Source: Silene noctiflora
Taxonomy: Eukaryota > Streptophyta > Magnoliopsida > Caryophyllales > Caryophyllaceae
DNA: 45,444 nt
Assembly: GCA_009801015.1 (NCBI GenBank)
Contig: VHZZ01002596.1
Span: forward strand, 33,179-78,622
Reading direction: 5' to 3'
Of this stretch, positions 24,691-34,425 are shown piece after piece. The first letter of the stretch is position 1; the number at the start of each line of letters is the position of its first letter. The notes under the pieces were generated by a model. It worked only from the letters and a program-made list of their open reading frames with translations. It was not told where the DNA came from and ran no database searches. The translations under genes and the position numbers were made by a program.

Positions 24691-26080
24691 CAATATGTTG
24701 AATTTGGGTGAATTATAAGTGACATGACAGATCTGAAACTGGGGCTAAGCCAAAGTGAGGCTTTTGATCCCGTAACTTGAGGCAGAAACAAAATGAATGA
24801 ATGAATGAATGGTAGTGAGTTATGGTAGCATTGGTATCTGTCTTGCGTTATGCTTGAATTCTTGAAAGCCTACTTTAAACACACACTAGATCCAAACTAG
24901 TTTCTTTTCACGACAACTTGTCACATTCTTTCATTACTGAGTATAAAATGGCTTTTAATCTAACACACAAGTTGCCGCATTGCGCATTTATTCCACTAAC
25001 ATGCAACAACGCCTGTCATTAACCGTCTTACGGTATAAGACAGTCTTATTTTATAACTTACCTTATACTTGAACACCAAATGAGACGTCTAACTATATGG
25101 TCAATGTGTACATATATGCTCGATTGCTCGGTCATTCGCGAATATATATATAGAGCAAATTTAACAACTCACCTCCTCGGCTCCTTCATGCTCATTACTA
25201 ATTTACTCTGTTGTCGATCTAGTTTTGAACATCATCAAAAATTATCGCGTCTCTCCTCTTTTTGTTCTTGTATAAAAAACAAGTATGTAAGTATAAAATG
25301 TTCTTTTTTCTTTTCCTTTTGTGTAGTTGTGGAGAACTGGGAGTGGAAAAGCCTAGTAGAAGAGCTCGCTCCCGTTAAACAAATAAATTTTCTAAATTTT
25401 TAACTAAAAATTTAAAATTTCGAAATCTTATCAAATTTACCTTTCACTATTATTCATTTGCTCCATTACTATTTTTGCGCGTAATAAAATAACAGTTTTT
25501 AGGTAGCAAATCGAGTTTTTGATATGTTTCGATAGGGTCGGAATTTCCAAAGCGTTATCAGTAGCTTCAGATCGGAACCTGTTTACCCGAAGCAAGAATA
25601 CAATTGTACAATCAAGTGGTGGTTGGTGTGCATTGCCACGTTGTACGTGGGCTGGACTTTCTTTTTGGCTTTTACTACAGTGAGTATTATTTTATTTACT
25701 GTTACTGTACGGAGTAATAATAAAGTTGGTGAGATTAAGTGAACCATACGGCAATCTCTCTTAAAAGTGTTCCTCAGATTAATGACCGACCAGCCAGACA
25801 TATAATACTTCGTACAAAGCGTCTTGTTTGCGACGGTCTCTTCAAAGAGACCTTTTACAATTCATCTCCACTTGCCTCTTTGTCTCCCATCTAAGTGACG
25901 AATTTTGTCCGCCCCAAACGAAAATTTGTGTACTTCGTACTAAATTATAAATTCTTCTAATAACGTTTAATTACCTCACATTCACGTTGTTGTTGTTGTT
26001 GTGTCAGTTGGTGAATCAAAAAATCAATTTTTATATTTTTCAAACCTACCCAATTCCCCTAGGCTGTAGCGCTATCGGTA
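24691..26080. other. Intergenic stretch, no gene assigned
   Basis: A 107-codon frame at 25080-25403 has no recognisable domain and is Cys/Ser/Phe-rich, so I leave it unassigned. Near 25820-25930 there is a relic of the 'gacggtctct' repeat type. (GTT)n occurs at about 25986. Confidence 0.4.
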
Positions 26081-26088
26081 AGTCACTT

Positions 26089-26190
26089 GTGACATGTGAG
26101 ACGGTTTTACATTAACATTGTTGTAAAACCGATCACCATACTAATTTTAAAGCGGTTACAACGTGTAAGCCGTTTTGCACAAGAATTTGT
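26089..26190. repeat. Fold-back repeat of the 'gtgagacggtttta' type
   Basis: The left arm acatgtgagacggttttac and the right arm gcggttacaacgtgtaagcc flank a second inner pair (acattgttgtaaaaccgatc). It ends ttgcacaagaatttgtg, the usual outer end of this repeat group. Confidence 0.5.
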
Positions 26191-26699
26191 GTTTCTATAG
26201 ACTCAGGATATGATATGGTACAAGTGATACAACAATAATATTATACGTCGAAGGTTTTCGCAAATTGCAAAGTTGAAAAGAGTTGAGATGTATATTAGTT
26301 TACCCTCGTAATTATATCAAACACATAAAGATCGTTTTTAGATGTCCGGTCTGTCCCGTCATTAGTCTGAGTAAGGCTCATGATGATACTATATTTCATA
26401 TAATCAAAATTAAATAGATAGGATTTCATTTTCAACTGGCTTTGCCTAATAAGCAAGCAAGAGTGACTGCCAATTTTTTTTCTTCCAAACAAGTTGGAGG
26501 CTTGGAGCAAGCAATCCACTCAATTTCGAGCACGCACAAATAACACACTTATATATTTATAAATACATTATACGGAGTATTATACTACAAAATTTACAGA
26601 TAGAGATTGCGTAAGCCGGTAGGTGGCACAATGTGTATACTTGGAGTAGTTGAGGAAAAAAAAAGTCAAAAAACAATCAAAAGCTGAAGGTATTACAAA

Positions 26700-26890
26700 A
26701 ACTTGTATAATATGGTTGCGTATGCTGTTACGTGTAAGACCAACCAATTAGCTTTGGGTCACATAAGGATTCTGGGTGGGTTACATGTGAGACTGTCTCA
26801 TACAAGACTCGTTGGTTTGGGTAAAGATCAAATGTTAGTTTTAGTAGATGTGAAACTGAAAAATGTCACAAACTTGTATGAGGCGGTTGT
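26700..26890. repeat. 'gtctcatacaa' family repeat, composite
   Basis: Several arms occur in series: acttgtataatatggttgcg, tacatgtgagactgtctcat and acttgtatgaggcggttgta. This looks like two overlapping members of the family seen in GLT1 introns 4, 7 and 17. Confidence 0.5.
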
Positions 26891-26929
26891 ATGCATCCAC
26901 TATGCCACTGTTACAGGCTAAGACTCACT

Positions 26930-27640
26930 AGTAATGTACAGTTTGGCTATGAAAAATCAGAAGGAACCTGCAGAACTCAAATAGTGAGTAAGACGGATCC
27001 CCTGAGAGTGAAGAGAAATACCCCCAGAAGACGTTCGCAGTGGGAATGACCCGTCTAAGTTTAAGTCTCGAATAGACTGACCATCATATTTATTTGAACC
27101 CGTACTTTTGGAATGCAGCTTGTGCTATACCTGCGACAGCAAGAAGGGCACGCAAAGATGCTTAATTTATTTCCTGAGGGTAAATGCTTATTTTTCTACA
27201 GAGAAGCAGATGATTAGGAACAAGAATGGCAGAACAATGAAAACAAATTACAATCAGAAAAGAGATGAAAAGTTGTAGGGTATAAAACTTTTTATCAACT
27301 TTTTATCAGGAGTTCAAGAGATTCAATTAAGTTTATAATTCAGAAAGAATGTCCCTACGAAAACATATCTCAACTCTTCTTCAACCAACCTACCACAGGC
27401 AACCTTTACAGCTGAAACTGACATGGTAATTTGTGGGCATACTTGTGTGCCGTCGAAATAGCAGGTGTAAAACTCTAAGAGTCTCCACTCTCCACTAAGG
27501 CCTATGTATGTCATAATTGAGCTTTCGCTCAAGTATTTTTTGTTTTCACCTTGAAGCTAAAGCGGTCAAGGATTCACCAGTTTTTTTCCTCAACGAAGGG
27601 CGCAAAAGAATAAGATAAAAGATTGTTGGGAATTTTTCCC
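26930..27640. other. Possible exon relics, unassigned
   Basis: This stretch is less AT-rich than its surroundings. On the plus strand, after an acceptor-like tggaatgcag, 27119-27179 reads open as LVLYLRQQEGHAKMLNLFPE and ends at a donor-like ggtaaatg. On the minus strand the same bases read open as LRALLAVAGIAQAAFQKYGF, closing at a stop. At 27323-27532 (minus) a further 69 codons are open. I recognise none of these. They may be remnants of a gene or a noncoding transcript, or chance. Confidence 0.2.
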
Positions 27641-28063
27641 GAGTGTGTTGAGCATTGTCCCACATCAGTAGAACTACTCACTGTAGAAGTAGGAATGACG
27701 AGACTAGTTTATAAGATAATGGATTGCTCCTCCTATCACCAATTGATTTAAGGAACGGACCTCACTTGAATTGACTTGTGACCAGTCCAACTCGCCCGTT
27801 TTTATGAGCCAAGTATTTGGTCCAAAGAAGAGTCCTACATCATAGTTATAGTAAGACCTTGACTTTACGGACAATAGGTTGGTTTAACTGTCCTTTTTGT
27901 CTAACCAAAATAAGAAGACAAGTCTTTGGAGGTCCGTTTGTAATATTTTCTGGTGGGCTCTGACTTCTGTGGTTATAATTAAAAACGGACCTCGTCTTAT
28001 TGGTTTTGGATCACGGAAACTGCTTTTGCATATATATGTTCACAGATGAGGTTAGCAGTCCTT

Positions 28064-28283
28064 TTCGCCTAACTGAAATACGTAGAAGACAGCATTGTGG
28101 AGACTGGAGACCTGAATGCAATAAGATAAAAGACTTTTTGTCTAACCGAAGCTAGTAGACAGCATTTTGGAGACCTGAATGCAATGAAAGCCAAAAGATA
28201 AAAGACTTTCCGTCTAACCGAAACAAGTAAAAGACAGCATTTTGGAGACCTGAATGCAATGACAGCCAAAAGATAAAGACACT
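28064..28283. repeat. Minisatellite, three units of about 72 bp
   Basis: Three head-to-tail units start at about 28064, 28140 and 28212. Each carries ctaaccgaa (or a variant), gacagcattttggagacct, gaatgcaatga and aagataaaagac. Units 2 and 3 are closest to each other. A looser relative of the ctaacc...agaagaca part lies near 27900. The apparent 72-codon minus-strand frame simply reads through the repeats. Confidence 0.8.
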
Positions 28284-28289
28284 TCACAA

Positions 28290-29515
28290 ATAAATTTTCT
28301 GGTGTAATTGTCCCAGTACAGGGGGAAAAAAACAGTGCTTTACTGCTTCAATACCGCTACAGGAGGCGGTAATAGGAGGCGAAACTGGGAATGTATGAAA
28401 AGAATTGAAGAATTGCCATGCCATTATGTTACCTATATTCTCACTGGAAAAAACTCACTACTCCTACCAAACAAATCCAGACGTGACAAATCAGAAGAAA
28501 AACATTTAGTAACTGAAAGCAACTGTAAACCTTACCAATTACGACAACAAATCTACAATATCATAGCAAGCATGGCTGGAATATGCTGTTAAATCTGCAA
28601 ATGAAACAAAAATTAAATAGAAATATCAATATTAGAATATAGCGAAATTAGCCTTACGGACTCTTTATTAGTTGGAAGCCGCAGCAATGATGTGGAGGTC
28701 ACATAACCCTATTTCTCAAGGACTCTTTATTTCCGTCTATTAACCAGTTTTGGGATCAGACATGGGTGTGTACACTGAATACTACAGAGTACATTTTAAG
28801 CCAAAAAAAAAAAACTTTAAAACGTAAACTATACAGGATACGTAAACTATCTACAAGGACGAAGTGAGTACCATACAAGACTTTAGCATAATTTATCAAC
28901 TATGATTTCCCAAGAAAAAAGGCCAGACATGAAGACATAAAACTATACCTCTTGAGCTTATGATCATAAATCAGAGATGAAATAGATAACCATCCAACAG
29001 TGAAAATGTTCCAAGCAATAGCGGACTAATATGCCACAAGAAACTGACAACCATCGAGAAATATGATTATCTTCCGAGAACTAGCGTGTTCCCAAAAGTA
29101 AATAGAAGAGCAAATATGATCGTTTTACGACGACATTTATCGACTGCCATGAATTGCAAAAGTCGAATTACAGACAAAACTGATGACAGACTGCAGGCTG
29201 CAGCTAGCCACAACATTCAAAAGCACAGTAGTGTTCCATATAATTTCCTCCTGTAGTCCTATATTAGATGTTGTCTGTCTCATTATCTCATTCAATAATT
29301 TCAATCTTGTAATCGACCAAAACTCCACAAGTCAACGTTTCTAGTATCTATGACTTATTTTTCTCATGGTATAAATGCAATGAATCACAATTAGCTTACA
29401 TGATGAATTCCTGAAACTTTGAAAGTGAAATGCTGTTCCAATGTACCGATATAAGATGACTTGTATCAGCTCCAAGCCTTCGTATGAGATAATTGCAAAT
29501 ATGCAACCCAGAACC
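28290..29515. other. Intergenic stretch without supported genes
   Basis: Short frames of 63-94 codons occur on both strands but have no motifs. A poly-A run lies at about 28802. I see no strong repeat structure. Confidence 0.4.
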
Positions 29516-29520
29516 TCTGC

Positions 29521-29600
29521 AAATGTCGCTTAGCTTAGGTGGTAAAGTCCCCTGAGTGATGACAATCTTGACCTAGGTTTGAAATCCGTCAACATCAATA
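29521..29600 (+). mobile_element. tRNA-like SINE head (relic)
   Basis: cttagcttaggtggtaaag resembles a pol III A box, and about 40 bp downstream cctaggtttgaaatccg resembles a B box (consensus GGTTCGAATCC). The sequence does not fold as a normal cloverleaf with an acceptor stem, so it is not a tRNA gene. A 3' tail and target duplication are not evident. Confidence 0.5.
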
Positions 29601-29655
29601 TTGCCCGTTAAGCTCCCTATACACCAACTATATGAATATTATACAAAACTAGATA

Positions 29656-29703
29656 CTTCCTCCGTCTCAATCAAAGGTAAACAAATAATTGGGACGGAAA
29701 GAG
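29656..29703. mobile_element. 48-bp minimal Stowaway-type relic
   Basis: cttcctccgtctcaatcaaa at the left and attgggacggaaagag at the right make imperfect inverted ends flanked by TA on both sides. Almost no interior remains, so this is probably an internally deleted copy. Confidence 0.6.
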
Positions 29704-30115
29704 TATAAAAAATATTGCTCAAAGAGATGCTTCAAGTTCCAACAAAATAGTCATACCAAGTCACCGTCACTAAAAGCATCGATTAGACAACAATTATAGT
29801 GGTTCTACATTGAAGAAACATGACTTAACACCAAAGCTTACAAAAACACATACAAGACCTTGTTTGAACACTACCTTTACCATACATTTTAGCATTTACT
29901 TCACCTGTAATTACATGTTCTTCCCGTTTGACTTTATGTGGTCTGTTAGGTGACACTTTGATCATGTTTTTAGCGTGTATATAACACCTTTTTAAATGAC
30001 AAATGCAAAATATCATTATCATATTGTTTTATAATTGTCTATATATCAACGGTCAAAGTTTCCAAACCTTGAACTTGTGAACTTGTGAAAAATTGAACGG
30101 GAAGAAAACAGCACA

Positions 30116-30283
30116 ATGGCGGATTTAGGGGGGCTAGCAGGGGAGGTGCCCTTGGTGAAGGAAAAATTCGAAAATTGTATATAAAATTTCCGGGTTTTTT
30201 TCAAGTTTACGTTATGCCATTACTTGTTCGCCCCCGCTGAAATTTTTCAGGCCCCCTACCTGTAAATCCCGGCTCCACCATGG
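30116..30283. mobile_element. Probable hAT-type MITE with 'atggcggatttagg' ends
   Basis: The left end aatggcggatttagggggg and the right end, read in reverse (ccatggtggagccgggattt), are related. The middle has ggtgcccttggtgaag and ttcgcccccgctgaa. The flanks (agcacaa and gacacaa) may be a damaged duplication. The GC-rich ends contrast with the AT-rich surroundings. Confidence 0.5.
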
Positions 30284-30289
30284 ACACAA

Positions 30290-31395
30290 CATGACAAAGA
30301 AGTACTAGTAATTCATTGTCCAGGAAGTTATACTAAAATAGCATCCACATATCCATCAAATTAAGGAAAAAAAATGAACTTCTGCAAATAAAGTTGCTAA
30401 CTTTCTCATCATTAATGAAAACCCAACAAAAATTAATCAAATGCACATGCAAATAACATTCAGAATAGAAGCAATACATCAATCAAAGACGCAGGCAATT
30501 GGTATTTAGATTGAAAAAGTTGAGCTATAAACTGTAAATAAAGTCCATAACTTTACGAAATGATGATAAGGAAAACAAATTCACGCGTAAAAAAAGATGT
30601 TGATGGAGAAATGTGATCAGTTTACGGTAAAATAGAAGCTGTTTTACCAGCCGAGAAATGTATCTCCGATCCCCACCTTGTTGCAAAGTGGCAACAATTC
30701 GTGTAGCCGTGTGGACGATTTCACGAAAAGTTTATTGTAAAATATTCATTTTTACTCGACCACCCTTATAAATAAAGGATGATATACAATCATGGTAAAA
30801 TGATTTTGTCAAAATATTTTGAAAGTAGAAAACTAAAAGTCCCTCTTTGTGTGGTAACATTAACCATATTTTGCATTTAAAATTGGGTACCCTTTAAAAT
30901 TTGTGTGTGATAACTTTTTGGTATTCTAAAAGGCTTTTGGGAGAATAAGTGACCTTTTTACGCATAAGTCATAACGTAATTATTTACGTTTAGTTATTGC
31001 TAGTAAAATCTAAAAGACTTTTTAAAGGTCAAGTTATGACACACACATAAATTAGATGTTAATATACGAATAATGTAATGGAAAATTTTAGGTTGCCACT
31101 TTGCATTATTGCAATTTGCATACAATGCTCCTCTTTTTAAACAGAAACTTTGACTCACCGTAATACGTGTTTACGAGTTCAACAAATGATTTTTTCTTCA
31201 AATTGATCGTTTTTATGTGAATTATTAGATGAAGTCAAGTCAACCGCCTATTTACATATGCCAAATCACATATAGAATCATCAACGTATGTCGCACTTTC
31301 ATAGTCTCACTGTTTTGACCATATTGTAGCCATTTTAGAAATTTATATAGATTCCGATATAAAAAATTACGTTGGGTATATAGTGAATGAGAACC
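30290..31395. other. Intergenic stretch with a distant inverted pair
   Basis: caccttgttgcaaagtggca near 30677 has a partial reverse partner, ggttgccactttgcattatt, near 31092, with about 400 bp between. This could mark the ends of an old element, but duplications are not visible. No gene is seen. Confidence 0.35.
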
Positions 31396-31403
31396 ATTAT
31401 CGT

Positions 31404-31693
31404 CAAGGGCGGCTTGGGCCAGGTTCAGGCTGAGCAAGGAAACTGGGCCTCGAGTTTTTTTGGGCCTCAAAGATGCTCTATAAAAAAATCAAAACCTATA
31501 GTTCTATCAACAAACAAAGGCTAGTGTAGTGGTAACAAATTTGCCTATTAGCCAAGAGCCCAAGACATATGAGTTCGACTTTCACTCCAATTATTTTATT
31601 TAAGTTTGCTTTTATTTTAAATGTTCTCAACATATTTTGAGGGTCTCCGTTTTGTTGTTGCACGGGGTCTCTGAATTATTTGAGACGCCCCTG
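31404..31693. mobile_element. hAT-type MITE (290 bp) carrying a tRNA-like segment
   Basis: The flanks carry identical attatcgt at 31396-31403 and 31694-31701. The left terminus caagggcggctt and the reversed right terminus caggggcgtctc agree at 9 of 12 positions. Near 31520-31590 the interior contains ggctagtgtagtggtaac (A-box-like) and, 50 bp on, gagttcgactttc (B-box-like), plus a tRNA-style spacing. The combination suggests a DNA-transposon shell that has taken in a tRNA or SINE head. Confidence 0.75.
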
Positions 31694-32175
31694 ATTATCG
31701 TGGAGTTACGATCTCCTATACTATTTAGCTCTTCCAAAATTGATGTACCTACCTAATAATCTAATATAAACTTCTCTATGCTACACATTTTTTTCATTTG
31801 TCAATTTATATATTAACCTAGTTTACATAGCGGATAATTATTTCATAATTAATTGACTAACTCTTCTTACATCTTAAAAACACAATTATGCATTATAAAA
31901 ATTGTTCTAATTTTGTGGCTAGACATATATACGAAAGATGATTTGAAGATTAACAATCTTTGCAATGTTTTGTAATTTGTTTATTTTTTTTATATTAGGT
32001 GTCTACTAGCATAAAGGGAATAATAAGAAAGAGATTTGAATCCAAAATTAATTTTTTATTACACAAATTCAACCTACTTGCTAGCTTTTCAAGGTAAGGC
32101 AATGTAAGATCGACTTGTTTCGTTAAATTATCGAGCTCAAGTCAGACTCGCACGAGCTGGTCGATATTTAGAATT

Positions 32176-32353
32176 TTAGACTACTTGAGTTGTATCCCCC
32201 GGTGGTTCGTAGACTACTCGAGTTGTATCCTTCCTCGCATCGCCCGATAATATCCTCCCTCTAAAATCACGAAAGATATAAACCCTAAAATCGCAAAATC
32301 CCCAAATTATCACAGAAGATAAACCCTAAATTCCCCCGCAAATCCCCAAATTT
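32176..32353 (+). promoter_or_regulatory. SF3A3 promoter-proximal repeats and telo-boxes
   Basis: tactcgagttgtatcc-like text occurs twice in tandem (about 32180 and 32211, a 31-bp period). Nearer the ATG, a leader unit of about 42 bp (aaaccctaaa followed by aaatccccaaatt) occurs twice, at about 32280 and 32321. Each includes the telo-box AAACCCTAA (32280-32288 and 32321-32329). Telo-boxes are known in promoters of plant housekeeping and translation genes; their use here is inferred. Confidence 0.5.
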
Positions 32354-32376
32354 TAGGGATTTACAGTAGCTAAACA

Positions 32377-34390
32377 ATGTCGTCGACGCTTCTAGAAGTA
32401 ACGCGATCATCTCACGAAGAAGTAGAGAGATTAGAGCGTTTAGTTGCTAAAGAACTCACAAATGATCCTACTTCTTCCAAAGATCGTCTTTACCAAAGTC
32501 ATCGTGTTCGCTTTATGCTCGATCAAATCATCAATACTTCGCATAAACTCGTAATTTATCTGTTCCTGTAATTTAATTGATTGATTAGTTGATGTAATTG
32601 TGTTTTAATTTGGTGTTTTTTTTGGTGAAGGTTGAGATTTATGAAGATAAAGATAATGCTAGGAAGGATGAAATCGCAGCGCTTGGTGGACATACGGCTT
32701 TTGGAACCAATGTGTTTAGCGCCTTTTATGATAGACTGAAGGAGGTATATTTGTGAATTTTGTTGTTGTTGTTGTTTTGTTAATTACGGTATTGTCTGTG
32801 TTGAATTTAGTATTAAGGAAGCTTGTTAAGTAGAAAAATGGGTGAAATTGAGGTATATGGCTTTTGGTACTAATGTGTTTAGCACATTTTATGATAGATT
32901 GAAGGAGGTATGTGTGTAATCTTTTGTTGTTGTTTTGTTAATTGTGGTATAATTTGCCCTGTATTTAGTCTTAGGGAAGCTTGTTCTAGAAGAATAATGG
33001 GTGAAATTGAATTAGGTATACTGTTTTCGTTACCAATCTGTTTAGCGCCTTTTATGATAGGTTGAAGGAAGTATATTTGCAATCGTTGGTTATATCCCGT
33101 TAGATGCGATATATTTTGCATGGAATTTAGTCTCAAGGAAGCTTGCTTAGAAGAAAAAAGGGTGAAATTGAGGTAGGTTAGTAGGTATACTGCTTTTGGT
33201 ACCATTGTGTCTAGCGCCTTTTACGATCCGACTTAAAGGAGGTATATTTATAATTTTTATAATTTTTGGTTGTTAATCAGTTAAATGCAATATAGTTTTT
33301 GTTGATAGTAGTCTTGGGCCTTGTTTGGATAGGAGGATTTGGAAGGAAAGGAAGGGGAGGGATTTAGAGGAAATCAATTTTCATTGTCTGGATAGCAAAA
33401 TGGGGGTGGAGGGATTTGGAGGGGAGGGAAAATGGATCCCTTCCTTTCTCTCCTCTAAGGCAAAATGTTTCCCCTCCAACATAGCAAAGATTTGGAGAGA
33501 AAACTCTCACCCACAGTTCCCCCTTCCCTCCCTTTCCCTTCCCTATTTCCCCCTCCCCGCCCTTTCCCTCCATTTTTGGTATCCAAACAAGGCCTTAAGG
33601 AAGCTAGAAAGGATGAAATTATTTCGCTTAGTGGATGTTCTGCTCTCCTAGCAATGTGTTTAGCGCCTTTTATGATAGATCGAAGGAGGTATATTTGCAA
33701 TCTTCTGTGGTTGTTTTGTTATATGCGAAATAGTTTGTGTTGAATTAGTGTTCAGAAAGCCAATTTTGAAGAAAAAATAGATGATATCGAATTAGGTATA
33801 CTGCTTTACATACCAATGGCAATGTGTTTAGCGCCTTTTATAATAGATTGAAAGAGGTATATTTGTATATTTGGTTTATTCTGTGAAATGAGATATAGTA
33901 GGAGTTGAAGTCAGTGTTAACGAAGCTTATTTTGAAGATAATCAGGTGAAATTTAGGTGATGCTTGTTAAGCAGTAATATTGATGATTTTGAATTAGTTC
34001 TTGTTGCGCAATTGTAGACTTTTATACTGAGAGTAGAGAACATTTGCAGAAAGAGGAGAGCCTTAGCCTTCAGCCTCAGTTGATTCATATAACTTTGATT
34101 TATGTTTTAATAGAGAGTGTGAGCTTATGCAGAGCTAGTGAGTAGATACTGGAGTCACAGAACAATGAAATTTGGATTGGGAAAGCATTTTAGTTGCGCA
34201 TTGGCTGTTTCAAATACATCACATATCCAGATTATTTTGATGAGCTGATGAAGTATATACCCAATATTTTGATTTTGAAGTTGTGTTTTAAATTAGTAGC
34301 ACTGAAAACTAATTGTGTTATTGTATGAGGGGAGGGGAGCGGATGGACTGAGTAAGTGAGGAGTTTGCTAACTTTTTTTCTTCTATACAT

Positions 34391-34425
<35 letters not shown>

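Noticed and set aside
25080-25403. 107-codon plus-strand frame
   Set aside because: It is low in information, Cys/Ser/Phe-rich and shows no domain; it is probably chance in AT-rich DNA.
28064-28283. A CRISPR-like array
   Set aside because: Repeats are contiguous 72-bp units without unique spacers, in a plant nuclear genome; it is a minisatellite.
29521-29600. A tRNA gene
   Set aside because: A- and B-box-like words are present, but acceptor and anticodon stems do not pair; a SINE head is the better reading.
33325-33743. Several overlapping frames on both strands in SF3A3 intron 2
   Set aside because: They read through the purine/pyrimidine-rich arms of the Tourist-like MITE and array unit 4.
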